Shown: positions 23,484-32,385 of the stretch, in pieces
How positions within the stretch are numbered: the stretch's first letter is position 1
Layout: every line of letters starts with the position of its first letter
Source of the DNA: Akkermansiaceae bacterium
GTDB lineage: Bacteria; Verrucomicrobiota; Verrucomicrobiia; Verrucomicrobiales; Akkermansiaceae
Direction: 5' to 3'
Assembly (NCBI GenBank): GCA_025363295.1
Contig: JANYEC010000056.1
Coordinates: forward strand, 1-33,956
DNA: 33,956 nucleotides
Position numbers and translations under genes: made by a program
The notes under the pieces: generated by a model
What the model saw: the letters and a program-made list of their open reading frames with translations, nothing else
Databases searched by the model: none
What the model was told of the DNA's origin: nothing

Positions 23484-24758
23484 TCAATGTCTCGCCATGT
23501 CTTCTGTCCGAACCGGATCTGTATCTTCTGAAACGACCTCTGCTGATTTCACTTGCTGGAAAACCCACAAGCTAGCGACGCTAACGCCGATTGCGAACAA
23601 TCCAAGCTGGTCATAATGGAGCAGCATTCCATTCGCGCCCTCTGCGACCACCATGCTCCCAACACCGGTTGTGAGCCCCGATGCGAGGTCGCGAGAGCAG
23701 GCCACTAGACTCATGTAGGCACCACGTCGTGCCGGTGGCACCGCCATCGAAATTGCCGCTTGGCTGGGGATAAAGCGTGCACTTGCGAGCATGAAGAAGA
23801 ATCCGGCCATCACCAGCACTTGCCACTCCGGGCGTGGGCCGGATGATGTTAGGATTCGAATGACGATACAGGCTCCGCCAACGAGAATGCAATACATGAA
23901 GAATTTCCCGTGTTGATCCGCGAGCCGTCCTACTAACGGACCGGTGAAAACCGTGACCGCTCCGCCGACCATATAAACGAGAAATAAATCGTTTTCTGCC
24001 ATGCCCACATTTCTCACTAAAAATGGAGAGAGAAACGGAATCACCGTGAAGTGTCCGAATACCATCATCATCATCAATGTTAGACCCTTCCAAGCATTTC
24101 GATCTTTTAGCAATAACAGAAAATCCCGTCCCGATCTTACTTGTCCGTCTTTCAAATGACTCTTCACCGGGGGTAAAATGCGGAACAACAAGGCCCATAC
24201 CACTGCTGCGATGGCGGCGACTGCTAGAAACGGGGCCTCCCATCGCAGCATCTGGGCCAGCTTCAACCCGAACGGCACACCTAACGCCGCCGCAACGGAA
24301 AAAGCGGTCATGATGATGCTCATGCCGCGCGCCCGGCGTTCCGAGGGCACGACATCTGAGACGATGGCCATGATGGTCGCCCCACTCACTCCGCCGAATG
24401 CTCCGCAGATTGAGCGCGAAATTAACAGCATTTCCCAAGTCTTGGAAATTCCGCATGCCAGCGTGCCGAGGGTGAAGCCGGCGTAAACGAAAAGGAGGAG
24501 ATGTCGCCGGTCAAAGCGGTCGATGAATGGCGCACTGGCTAAGCCGACGAGACCCGCCGTTAGAGCGAACGAAGAAATCAAACTGCCGAACTGCTGCGGA
24601 GAAATCGCTAACTGCCGCATCAGTTGCGGGCCCAGCGGCATCATCACCATGAAGTCCATGATCTGCGTGAACTGTACGGCCGCGAGCAGCAGAAGCAGAT
24701 TTCGTTCAGAGAGGGGACTGGCCTGTCTGCTTTTGATTGCGTCTGAGCTATCGGCCAT
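23484..24758 (-). CDS. Major facilitator superfamily transporter
   Basis: A 424-residue MFS protein with about 12 membrane helices. The 2-3 loop motif is seen as FIDRFDRRHLLL and a matching half-repeat as GRLADQHGKF. An arabinose-efflux-like (AraJ/DHA1) start (LLLLLAAVQFTQIMDFMVMMPLGPQL) suggests a drug or metabolite exporter, but no substrate can be named. Its start overlaps the stop of the zinc-ribbon gene by 11 bases, so it is the last gene of the ppx-ppk-zinc ribbon-MFS run. It converges on glnS with 62 bases between. The C-terminal about 25 residues are polar and acidic. Confidence 0.88.
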   Translation of the reverse strand: MADSSDAIKSRQASPLSERNLLLLLAAVQFTQIMDFMVMMPLGPQLMRQLAISPQQFGSLISSFALTAGLVGLASAPFIDRFDRRHLLLFVYAGFTLGTLACGISKTWEMLLISRSICGAFGGVSGATIMAIVSDVVPSERRARGMSIIMTAFSVAAALGVPFGLKLAQMLRWEAPFLAVAAIAAVVWALLFRILPPVKSHLKDGQVRSGRDFLLLLKDRNAWKGLTLMMMMVFGHFTVIPFLSPFLVRNVGMAENDLFLVYMVGGAVTVFTGPLVGRLADQHGKFFMYCILVGGACIVIRILTSSGPRPEWQVLVMAGFFFMLASARFIPSQAAISMAVPPARRGAYMSLVACSRDLASGLTTGVGSMVVAEGANGMLLHYDQLGLFAIGVSVASLWVFQQVKSAEVVSEDTDPVRTEDMARH

Positions 24759-25458
24759 ATTCTCCGGCGACGGGGGTATCTAAAATTCCAAGAAAATGCT
24801 CGAGCTGTTGTTCAATGTAAAGGGCGTGATCTGGATTATTTAGCCCGCCGATCAATGTCTCTCGGCGATTTCCACGAAGCACCGCCTCCACACGGTAGCT
24901 TGCTGATGAGCCGTTATTTCCGTGGCTGACTTTCTCAATGCAGTAAAGTTGCTCTACCTCGGAAGTTGCTAGAATTTTGTTTCCCTTCCATGGCATCGGT
25001 CCGGACTTGACCTCTAACGCTAGACGACTCGCGCGGACGACGGTGGAGTTCAAAAACAGAGCAAGGACATAATAAATTAGAAAAATTCCGACGCCCGTGT
25101 GAATGAGCCCGAAGACAGACATGAACCACAATCCCTGCGTCAGCGCGATCGTGTGCCATACGATCATGAAGCCGTTCCAGATAATGGCGAAGAACAGCAG
25201 GAAAAATGCTTGGCCGCCGAACCACCGGCGGCTGATGTCGAGAGACTGAGGGGAGCGCAGGATATAGAATGATTTGGGCGAAGCGACTTCGGGGCGCATG
25301 AGCATGCGGTCTCCCGTCCCAGTGATCGCAAACAGCGCCTGACAGTGGGGACAACGTGCTGCCATCAGTTGCGGTGAGAAATCAGCAGGGGTAAGGTTAG
25401 ATCCACAGTTTTTGCATTTCAACTCCATGAGGTTTGGAATGTGACTGGAGGTTTCCAT
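24748..25458 (-). CDS. Zinc-ribbon membrane protein, unknown (236 aa)
   Basis: Starts with a zinc ribbon: CKNCGSNL...ARCPHCQALF gives two CxxC pairs about 20 residues apart. Two hydrophobic segments follow (AFFLLFFAIIWNGFMIVWHT and VFGLIHTGVGIFLIYYVLALF), then a soluble beta-rich domain to the end. The layout resembles proteins that sense or relay membrane state, but no named family is recognised. ATG 25458 (METSSHIPNL) or 25428 (MELKCKNC) are both possible starts; the frame upstream to 25536 runs into ppk. The gene sits 52 bases after ppk and overlaps the MFS gene by 11 bases, so it is part of the polyphosphate operon. Confidence 0.7.
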   Translation of the reverse strand: METSSHIPNLMELKCKNCGSNLTPADFSPQLMAARCPHCQALFAITGTGDRMLMRPEVASPKSFYILRSPQSLDISRRWFGGQAFFLLFFAIIWNGFMIVWHTIALTQGLWFMSVFGLIHTGVGIFLIYYVLALFLNSTVVRASRLALEVKSGPMPWKGNKILATSEVEQLYCIEKVSHGNNGSSASYRVEAVLRGNRRETLIGGLNNPDHALYIEQQLEHFLGILDTPVAGEYGR

Positions 25459-25510
25459 AATTGTTAGAAATGGGCAGGAGAGCTTTAAATGAGAGGGCGC
25501 GCTAGGCAAC

Positions 25511-27607
25511 TTACTCCGTAGGAACGTGAGGCTCAAAGGTCATGGCGCGTTCGTGCTCGCGGGCTTTTGCCGCTTTTCTCGCGCTTTGATAGAAATACTC
25601 TTGCACGCGAAAAGCTTTTTGTCCCTTCGCACGGTCGATGCGTTGTGAGCTTCCGTCAGGCATCAGCTTAGACGCTTGGGTGTTGTCCTGAAAGTAGGCA
25701 TCCAAGATTCTAACAAGCCGGCGTTTTAGGGTGGGCTCCTCGACCGGGATCATCAGCTCGACGCGTTTTTCTAAATTGCGCGTCATCCAGTCGGCGGATG
25801 CGATGTAAACTCCACCGCCGCCGCCCTGATGGAAATAGAACAAGCGGGCGTGTTCGAGGTAGCGATCAATCACGGAAATAACTTCGATGTTTTTCGAGTA
25901 TTTTGGATCGCCCGGCTTAAGGCAGCAGATACCGCGCACATTGAGACGGATCTCAACGCCCGCTTGTGAGGCTTTATAGAGCGCATTGATGATCTCTGGA
26001 TCTTGGAGGGAATTTACCTTGCCGATGATGCGGGCAGGCAGCCCTTGTTTGGCGCGTTCGGCTTCTCCGGCAATCATATCTAATAGCTCCGGCTTCATCG
26101 CGGTGGGAGCGGGCACGAGGCGTTGGAAACGCAGCAGCTTCGAGCGCCCGGTGACCGCGTTGAAAAAAAGTGACGCGTCATTACCATACTCGGGCTTACA
26201 TGTTAGGTAAGAAAGGTCGGTGTAAAGTCGCGAGGTCGTTTCATTATAATTTCCAGTGCCAAGGTGGACGTAGCGCCGCAAGTGGCCGGACTCGCGGCGC
26301 ACGATGAGGCAGATTTTGGCGTGGGTTTTCAGGCCTTTCACGCCGTAAACGATCTGTGCTCCGGCGCGCTGGAGTTCGTCCGCGCGGTTGAGATTGCGGG
26401 CCTCATCAAAGCGAGCTTTAAGTTCGACGAGTGCGGTGACGTGCTTGCCATTTTCCGCTGCCTTGATCAGCGCATCGATGATCCGTGACTTCCGCGCAGT
26501 GCGGTAGAGCACTTGTTTGATCGCAATCACATCCGGGTCTTCCGCAGCTTCTTCGATGAGTCGCAGGACCGGCTCGAAGGATTCGTAAGGGTGGAAAAGC
26601 AGCACGTCCTTCGAGGCGATCGTTTCAAACATCGAGGCACCTGGAGTGATAGAGGGTGAGTTCTGACCCGGCCAATCGGTATCGCGCAGATGATCAAATC
26701 CTGATAGAAATGCCAGCTCCATGAACGACGCGAGCCCCGGCGGTCCATTAATCCGATAGGTTTCTTGGGGCGTGACGGCGGTGACGAGTTTGATCACACG
26801 AGCGAGATCGCGCGGCGCGTCCGAGCGGATTTCCAAGCGCACGGTATCCGCAAAGCGGCGAGCGGTTAGCACGTCCTCCATTTCTCCAGCGAGGTCGATC
26901 GAGTCGTCCTCTTGCACGGCGATATCTCCATTCCGAGTGACGCGAAAGGCCGTGGTGGCGGTAACAGTTTCCCCCGGGAAAAGCTGATCCGCATGGTTAG
27001 CAACGAGATCTTCGATGAGTAGGAAAGCGTGCTGATCTTCGTTAGTGGTGACATTCACCCTGCGGCCGAGCGTATCTGGAATTGGGATGAGAGCGTGGCG
27101 TGAGGTGTGGAATTCAGGATCGAACAAACGGCATGCGACGATGATTTGCAGCGCCGGAACATTAGGCGGCGGCCCCTTTGGATCAACGGCGAGAGGGGTG
27201 AGCAGCGGGAAAATCAAATCTTCAAATGTGGCGGCGACTTGCGCTGACTGCTCAACGGATAGATCGCTTGGTTGCAACGGGCGAATGCCTGCTTTTTCCA
27301 ATGCGGGGACGATCACTCCGGTGAGCAGCGAGTATTGGTCGGCACTCATCTTGAGAATGCGTTGGCGAAGTAATACTAGAGTTTTAGTAGGTGTGAGACC
27401 AGATGCGTCCGGCGTTTTCCAACCGCCCCTCCGCATCAGTGTTAGGCCGCCGATGCGAACTTGGAAAAACTCATCGAGATTGGAAGCGGTGATGGCGAGG
27501 AATTTCACTCTCTCTAGCAGCGGGAGATCGTCACGCTGGGCTTCGTTGAGCACGCGCTGGTTGAACTCGATCCATGAGAGCTCACGGTTAAGGTAAGGAA
27601 TGGGCAT
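25511..27607 (-). CDS. ppk1: Polyphosphate kinase 1
   Basis: A 698-residue PPK1 that reversibly moves the ATP gamma-phosphate onto polyphosphate. N-terminal domain YLNRELSWIEFNQRVLNEA; catalytic core with DVLLFHPYESFEP, AIKQVLYRT and KARFDEARN; the phospho-His candidate His448 in RRYVHLGTGNYNE; the C2 domain with HARLFYFHQGG and SADWMTRNLEKRVE. Full length. It lies 36 bases after the Ppx-like gene on the same strand, and PPK2 is divergent upstream, so three polyphosphate genes cluster here. No Shine-Dalgarno sequence precedes the ATG at 27607. The C-terminal tail is basic (YQSARKAAKAREHERAM). Confidence 0.96.
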   Translation of the reverse strand: MPIPYLNRELSWIEFNQRVLNEAQRDDLPLLERVKFLAITASNLDEFFQVRIGGLTLMRRGGWKTPDASGLTPTKTLVLLRQRILKMSADQYSLLTGVIVPALEKAGIRPLQPSDLSVEQSAQVAATFEDLIFPLLTPLAVDPKGPPPNVPALQIIVACRLFDPEFHTSRHALIPIPDTLGRRVNVTTNEDQHAFLLIEDLVANHADQLFPGETVTATTAFRVTRNGDIAVQEDDSIDLAGEMEDVLTARRFADTVRLEIRSDAPRDLARVIKLVTAVTPQETYRINGPPGLASFMELAFLSGFDHLRDTDWPGQNSPSITPGASMFETIASKDVLLFHPYESFEPVLRLIEEAAEDPDVIAIKQVLYRTARKSRIIDALIKAAENGKHVTALVELKARFDEARNLNRADELQRAGAQIVYGVKGLKTHAKICLIVRRESGHLRRYVHLGTGNYNETTSRLYTDLSYLTCKPEYGNDASLFFNAVTGRSKLLRFQRLVPAPTAMKPELLDMIAGEAERAKQGLPARIIGKVNSLQDPEIINALYKASQAGVEIRLNVRGICCLKPGDPKYSKNIEVISVIDRYLEHARLFYFHQGGGGGVYIASADWMTRNLEKRVELMIPVEEPTLKRRLVRILDAYFQDNTQASKLMPDGSSQRIDRAKGQKAFRVQEYFYQSARKAAKAREHERAMTFEPHVPTE

Positions 27608-27643
27608 CGGAGAGATTTGAAATTTGAGATTTAAGAGGTGAAA

Positions 27644-29203
27644 TTAGTTATCTTCGTCGATCACCACGCTGAGTCCGAAAACTTGTTCGAAGAGATCGGC
27701 CTTGGAATCCATGGCGAGCCGCTCGACGGCGGCATCGGCGAGACCGGGAAGACGCAGGCGGATTTTGTTCGAGACGCGGCTGATTTCAAGTTGGGAGACG
27801 CGCTGTGCGTGCGTGCGTTCGAGTGCATCCGCCACACGCAGCAGCGCGGCAAGCTTGGAAACGCGAATGCGGTCATCAGTGCTCAGCGATGCGTAAGCTG
27901 GATGATCCAAGCGCGGTCCGGAATGGCGGTGATAGCGGGCGACGAGGGCGACGATCGTAACATCTAGCCGGTTAAGCCCAAAGACTTCAGAATTTAAAAT
28001 GATGTATTCCGAGTGCTTGTGGTGAGCGCGGGGACTGACGTAAGTGCCAACCTCATGCAGTATCGCTGCAACTTGTAGCAGAAGCGCATCGTGCGGTGTT
28101 AGCTGGTGGAGATCTGTGAGCGAATCAAAGAACCGCGCACAAAGATTCCCTACATGTTCTCCGTGGCTGGGATCTGACTGATAGCGCTCTGCTAGAATAC
28201 GCGCGGAGCGCAGAACTTCCTCGGCGAAAGCCCCGGTGAATTCGCGGGATACGAGTAGATCGTGCAGCAGACCTTGTTCGTATTCGCTGGTAGGAATATG
28301 GATTTCCTTGAGCTTGAGAGTTTCCGCAACGGCGAGATTGATTTCCAGCGCAGGCAGCAAGGCCTCAGCGGTTTGATAGTCGAGTTGGAAACGTTTCACG
28401 AGTTCCACATCGCTCATGTTAGATGCGTCTGCGGTGAACTGGCGGAAGCTTTTGAGCGAGCATGCCTGGCTGGCAGTCGTGAGAGAAGACGCGACGGATT
28501 GCAGTTCATAACCGATGACGATCAGGCCATCGATGGTGAACTCTGAAAAATCAAAGCGGATCTGCGCGAGGTTTCCGTAAGCATGTTCGCGAATCACGCG
28601 GAGCATCGCGGGTCCCTCCGCATGAGAGCCCTCGACCGCTTCGCGCGTGCGGTGGGTGCCCATCCGGTAGCTGGTATAGCGGGCAATCCCTCCGTTTTGA
28701 AACAGCAGTGCGCGTGTATTGCCGGGGCCTACATGGAGCACCAGAGTGGTGTCCTTTCGCATGGCGGGAAGGTCTTTCAGGCGGCGGCGGGTTTTCAGAT
28801 AGATGAGGCGTGTCATCTCGCCATCGTCGATGGTGCCGACCCGAAGTCCGCAGGCGATGCGGATGCGGTTCATGACGGTTTCGTGGTTGATGGCTTCACT
28901 GAGAATGTTAGTGGCCACCGCGCGGGTCACGTCGTGGGGATCGAGACCCAGTTCTGCGAGAGACTTTTGATAGCCTTTGATGATCGAGACCACGCGCTCG
29001 GTGGTGGTGGCACTCACACTGCCATTGCGGAAAATATCGCGGGCCACAGGGGCGGGTTGTTCCAAAAAATCAATAGGCGTCAGGCTGCCGTCATCCGCGC
29101 GCTCGGCCACCATCATGGAAACCGAACTTGCGCCGATGTGCAGCGCGGTGAAAAGATTTTCCGCGATGACTTTGGTTGTCTCAAATTTCCCGAGTTTCGG
29201 CAT
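27644..29203 (-). CDS. Ppx/GppA-like protein with altered phosphate loops
   Basis: A 519-residue Ppx/GppA homologue: two ASKHA-type domains (about 1-320), then an HD-like domain with LHEVGTYVSPRAHHKHSEYI and ARYHRHSG as in E. coli Ppx. The family's phosphate-binding loops are changed: the first, normally D-x-G-S-N-S, reads HIGASS with His22 in place of Asp; the second, normally G-G-G-S-T-E, reads GPGNTR (159-164). The segment GEMTRLIY keeps one Glu. Exopolyphosphatase activity is therefore doubtful; a binding or regulatory role for polyphosphate or ppGpp is possible. ATG 29203 is chosen over a TTG at 29245. First gene of the ppk operon. Confidence 0.82.
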   Translation of the reverse strand: MPKLGKFETTKVIAENLFTALHIGASSVSMMVAERADDGSLTPIDFLEQPAPVARDIFRNGSVSATTTERVVSIIKGYQKSLAELGLDPHDVTRAVATNILSEAINHETVMNRIRIACGLRVGTIDDGEMTRLIYLKTRRRLKDLPAMRKDTTLVLHVGPGNTRALLFQNGGIARYTSYRMGTHRTREAVEGSHAEGPAMLRVIREHAYGNLAQIRFDFSEFTIDGLIVIGYELQSVASSLTTASQACSLKSFRQFTADASNMSDVELVKRFQLDYQTAEALLPALEINLAVAETLKLKEIHIPTSEYEQGLLHDLLVSREFTGAFAEEVLRSARILAERYQSDPSHGEHVGNLCARFFDSLTDLHQLTPHDALLLQVAAILHEVGTYVSPRAHHKHSEYIILNSEVFGLNRLDVTIVALVARYHRHSGPRLDHPAYASLSTDDRIRVSKLAALLRVADALERTHAQRVSQLEISRVSNKIRLRLPGLADAAVERLAMDSKADLFEQVFGLSVVIDEDN

Positions 29204-29300
29204 CGCAGAAAGACAACGTGCAAAGGCCGATCTTTCAATCCTCAATTGGTGACATCACGTATCTTCTCCGAGTCCGAGCTTGTCACAGCGCGGCGACCGG

Positions 29301-30143
29301 ATGATAAACCCAATCATGCCAGTCAGAGGAGCGTTGGAAAGATATCGAGTGAAACCGGGCACGAAGGTGGACTTTGGAGAGTTCGACAGCAGCGAAAAAG
29401 TCCTCTTCTCGGGTGCCCGCAAGGAAGACGTGGATCCGCAATTCGATGAGCTTCAGGATCAACTTCAGAGCCTTCAAAAAGTGCTCTATGCTCAGAATAA
29501 ACACCGCATTTTAGTGGTCATGCAGGCGATGGATACAGGCGGCAAGGACGGCTGCATCAAGCACGTTTTCTCAAATATCGATCCGCAAGGACTCCATGTC
29601 TCCTCGTTCAAAAAACCGAGTGAGGAGGAGTTGGCGCATGATTTCCTGTGGCGCGCGCACTCGAAGGTGCCTAGCACCGGGCAAATGGTGATTTTCAACC
29701 GCAGCCACTATGAGGATATCATCGCGGTACGTGTGAAAAAAATCTATCCGGAGGAGGTCTGGAAACGCCGCCAACGGCATGTGATCGAGTTTGAGCGCAT
29801 GCTCGCCGAGGAAGGCACCACGATTGTAAAAATTTTTCTGCACATTTCGAAGGCCGAGCAAAAGCGCAGGCTTGAAGCGCGTTTAGCCAATCCGCTGAAG
29901 CATTGGAAGTTCAACCCAGACGACTTAGTGGATCGCTCCCACTGGGATGAATTCATGAATGCTTATGAGGACGTGATTGGCAAGACTTCGACTGAAATTG
30001 CGCCGTGGTATGTCGTCCCCGCGGATCGCAAGTGGTATCGCAATCTCTGTGTTGCCCGCATCATGTTAGACACGCTGAAGAAGCTGGATATGGAGTTTCC
30101 GGCGATCAGTTGGGATCCGGGTAATCTAAAGATTGATGACTGA
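29301..30143 (+). CDS. ppk2: Polyphosphate kinase 2 family nucleotide phosphotransferase
   Basis: About 280 residues. PPK2 enzymes use polyphosphate to phosphorylate nucleotides. The Walker A is QAMDTGGKDGCIKHV, the Walker B-like motif is FNRSHYEDIIAVRV, and the lid has a KRRLEARLANPLKHWKF run. The extended N-terminus RYRVKPGTKVD and single domain suggest the class that phosphorylates AMP/ADP, but the class is not certain from sequence. ATG 29301 is chosen; 29316 and an upstream TTG (29280) are alternatives. The gene is divergent from the Ppx-like gene with about 97 bases between, and 8 bases before the VanZ-like gene, so they may be one transcript. Confidence 0.92.
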   Translation: MINPIMPVRGALERYRVKPGTKVDFGEFDSSEKVLFSGARKEDVDPQFDELQDQLQSLQKVLYAQNKHRILVVMQAMDTGGKDGCIKHVFSNIDPQGLHVSSFKKPSEEELAHDFLWRAHSKVPSTGQMVIFNRSHYEDIIAVRVKKIYPEEVWKRRQRHVIEFERMLAEEGTTIVKIFLHISKAEQKRRLEARLANPLKHWKFNPDDLVDRSHWDEFMNAYEDVIGKTSTEIAPWYVVPADRKWYRNLCVARIMLDTLKKLDMEFPAISWDPGNLKIDD

Positions 30144-30151
30144 TCGTAGCG

Positions 30152-30565
30152 ATGAAAAATACTATCAGATTTCCTTCCCGACGCTTCGCGGTATTCGCGG
30201 CCCTAGGCTTTATCGCGTTTTTCGTGTGGATCGTAGTCATCGCGGATCGGGGGCAGGGGACCCCTTGGTGGACGGTCATCATCGATCCGATCCCGTTCGG
30301 GGACAAGGTGGGTCATTTCTGTTTGGTGAGCACTCTTTCATTCCTCTGCAATCTAGCATTTTGCGCGAAAAGACCCGATTTCCTGCCTCGATTCGTCACA
30401 TCGGTGACTTTGATATTGCTCACCGTTTTGACGTTAGAAGAACTGTCGCAAGCGTTCATCATAGGCCGGCATTTAGATTTTTATGACTGGCTTGCCGATC
30501 TAGCAGGACTGACGTTCGGGCAATTTTGTGCCGCTAAAATTCACCATCATCCTAGCAAGGTGTGA
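30152..30565 (+). CDS. VanZ-like membrane protein (137 aa)
   Basis: Three to four hydrophobic helices: FAVFAALGFIAFFVWIVVI, a second around KVGHFCLVSTLSFLCNLAF, VTSVTLILLTVLTLEELSQ and WLADLAGLTFGQF. The GDKVGHF and EELSQAFIIGRHLDFYDWLADLAG blocks are the VanZ-family signature (KxxHxxxY/F... and ExxQ...R...DxxxDxxG). VanZ homologues are of unclear general function; one is linked to teicoplanin resistance. It follows ppk2 by 8 bases. A short gap of 45 bases separates it from the convergent methyltransferase gene. Confidence 0.82.
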   Translation: MKNTIRFPSRRFAVFAALGFIAFFVWIVVIADRGQGTPWWTVIIDPIPFGDKVGHFCLVSTLSFLCNLAFCAKRPDFLPRFVTSVTLILLTVLTLEELSQAFIIGRHLDFYDWLADLAGLTFGQFCAAKIHHHPSKV

Positions 30566-30610
30566 GTAAGGGGTGGCAAATTATAAACGACGCGAACCCA
30601 CCCTATCCGT

Positions 30611-31777
30611 TCAGATCACCCGTGACCAAAGCACTTTCAAATAGCGCGATTCCGGATAGTTCGAGAGCGTTGGATGGTCCGGCCCAGCACCCGTGCGATC
30701 AAATGTTTGCAGCCGCTTGTTCCTGCGGTGGGCTGAGGAAATGACGATCTGTTCGAACTCCCCAGCGCCTAACATTCCAGAGCACGAGCAGGTTACGAAC
30801 AAGCCCTCTGGCGCGACCAGTTGCAGCGCGAGCTTGTTCAAGTCTGCGTATTTGGCGGTGCCGATGTCGTCCTCGCGACCGTGGATGAACTTCGGTGGAT
30901 CGGCGATGACGAGATCCCAAGTGCGGCCGTTTTCAATCATCGTCCGCGCCCAAGTGAAGGCATCGGCGTGAGTGAATTTGACGCGTGCGTTGTTCAAATT
31001 CGCATTGCGCTTAGCCATCGCGATGGCCGTTTCATCAAGGTCCACACCCGTCACATCGCTCGCTCCAGCGAGGGCGGCGGAGATGCCGAAGCCGCCCGTA
31101 TAACAGCAAAGGTCGAGCACGGTGCGCCCGGCTGCTAGAGCACCAAACTTTTTCCGACTGTCTCGCTGATCGCAGAAGAAGCCAGTCTTGTGGCCATTGG
31201 AGAAATCGATTTCGTAGCGCACGCCATGTTCACGGATTTTCACGGAGCGCACGTTATCGGACTCGACACCACCGCGATTCGGGATGCCTTCGATGCGGGC
31301 GAGATCTTGGTCCACGCCTACGAATACGCGTTTCGTGTCGAAACATTCGTGGAGCAGCGGCAGCCACTTCGGCAAACGCTGCCAGGCTGCTAGATTGGTG
31401 ATTTCCACCGAGAGCACATCGGCAAATTTGTCCGCCACGATGCCCGGCATGAAATCCGCGTCGCCGTGAATGGCGCGGTAACTGTCCGTTTCCGCGTCCA
31501 GCTTGAGAACCTCCCGGCGGAGTTGCGCGGCCCGCCGGATCGCATTTTCAAAAAATGATTCGTCCTCTAACTCATCAAGCGAGTGGCTCACCACCCGCAG
31601 TGGCATCCGGGATTTCGGGTTCCACAAGCCCCAACCGAACGGCGTCCCCTCTTTTCCTAACACCAACACGAACGAACCCGGCAGCGCGTCGCGCGAAACC
31701 TCGCCGATCATCTTCGGCCAGATGGAAGGATGAAACGTTTGGTACTTGAGTTGGACAGTCGGCACGGCGGGAACCAA
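30611..31777 (-). CDS. Class I SAM-dependent rRNA methyltransferase (RlmI/RlmK-like)
   Basis: 388 residues. The N-terminal PUA-type domain reads FHPSIWPKMIGEVSR...FGWGLWNPKSRM; the RlmI-like linker and the catalytic domain follow, with the SAM motif VLDLCCYTGGFGISAALAGA, VTGVDLDETAIAMAKRN, the catalytic NPP-like ADPPKF and TCSCSGML. Relatives methylate C5 of a 23S rRNA cytosine. The frame opens with TTG at 31777; GTG at 31765 is another possible start. It stands alone between a convergent VanZ gene and a co-directional small membrane gene about 81 bases upstream. The exact rRNA site is not deducible. Confidence 0.88.
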   Translation of the reverse strand: MVPAVPTVQLKYQTFHPSIWPKMIGEVSRDALPGSFVLVLGKEGTPFGWGLWNPKSRMPLRVVSHSLDELEDESFFENAIRRAAQLRREVLKLDAETDSYRAIHGDADFMPGIVADKFADVLSVEITNLAAWQRLPKWLPLLHECFDTKRVFVGVDQDLARIEGIPNRGGVESDNVRSVKIREHGVRYEIDFSNGHKTGFFCDQRDSRKKFGALAAGRTVLDLCCYTGGFGISAALAGASDVTGVDLDETAIAMAKRNANLNNARVKFTHADAFTWARTMIENGRTWDLVIADPPKFIHGREDDIGTAKYADLNKLALQLVAPEGLFVTCSCSGMLGAGEFEQIVISSAHRRNKRLQTFDRTGAGPDHPTLSNYPESRYLKVLWSRVI

Positions 31778-31858
31778 TGATGAAACGCTCCAAGACTCAA
31801 GGAATAAGACCCGTTTTGTGACAGCCCCGCCCCGGAGAATGAGGTTCCGGCCCGCGAA

Positions 31859-32215
31859 TCAGGTGCTGAAATAGCCGTAGGATTCGAAGATGTGGGTGAG
31901 GAGCCACCAGCTCAGAGCGGTGGCTGCCAGAGCGACCATGGTGAGGATTTTCATCGCCCGCGGGTTTTTCTGCATCGCCCGGATGGCGGTGTAACCGGCC
32001 AGACCGCGAACGATCCAGAACAGCCCCATTATCACGAAAAACTCGCCGAGGATGATCAGCTTGATAGAGAACTCGACCTGGGGCTTGTCCGCGATCGCGC
32101 CCAGCAGCGGGACAACTCCCTGCCACCAAACCATCGCCGCCCCCGCCAAGAAAAATCCCAGCCCCAGAAAGCGGGCAGAGGTGTTGTTGCGGGGCTGGTA
32201 GAGAGGCTCGCTCAT
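31859..32215 (-). CDS. Small membrane protein, three helices, unknown (118 aa)
   Basis: Three clear transmembrane helices at about 16-38 (FLGLGFFLAGAAMVWWQGVV), 51-76 (IKLIILGEFFVIMGLFWIV) and 87-106 (ILTMVALAATALSWWLLTHI), with short polar loops and a cytosolic basic patch (AIRAMQKNPRAMK). No family is recognised. The ATG at 32215 lies at the edge of a G-rich stretch on the plus strand. It is upstream of the methyltransferase gene on the same strand. Confidence 0.65.
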   Translation of the reverse strand: MSEPLYQPRNNTSARFLGLGFFLAGAAMVWWQGVVPLLGAIADKPQVEFSIKLIILGEFFVIMGLFWIVRGLAGYTAIRAMQKNPRAMKILTMVALAATALSWWLLTHIFESYGYFST

Positions 32216-32268
32216 GGGGGGGAGTGAAGCAGGATGCGGGGGGGGATGGCGAGTGGGATCGATTGGTT

Positions 32269-32304
32269 GGGGGCGGATTGGGGGCGGAAAGGGACGGTTA
32301 GGGG
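32269..32304 (+). other. G-quadruplex-prone tract before hsdM
   Basis: Four G-runs (GGGGG, GGGGG, GGG, GGGG) with loops of 6, 6 and 7 bases meet the usual G3+N1-7 rule. Further G-runs (6 to 8 Gs) lie at 32216-32246. The tract is about 80 bases before the hsdM ATG and just upstream of the divergent membrane gene. Confidence 0.45.
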
Positions 32305-32385
32305 AGGCTGTTAGAACTTCATTTTGTCCTTCCCGTCAAGTCGCCTGCCGCTAGCCTTCCGCTGCTTTCCCTTCTCTTACGATAC

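Noticed and set aside
23611..24456. 281-codon frame within the MFS gene on the same strand
   Set aside because: It is an alternative frame of a clear 12-helix transporter; composition is Arg/Ser-rich without domains.
28583..29449. 288-codon plus-strand frame opposite the Ppx-like gene
   Set aside because: It lies antisense to a well-conserved Ppx/GppA fold and overlaps the start of ppk2; no protein features.
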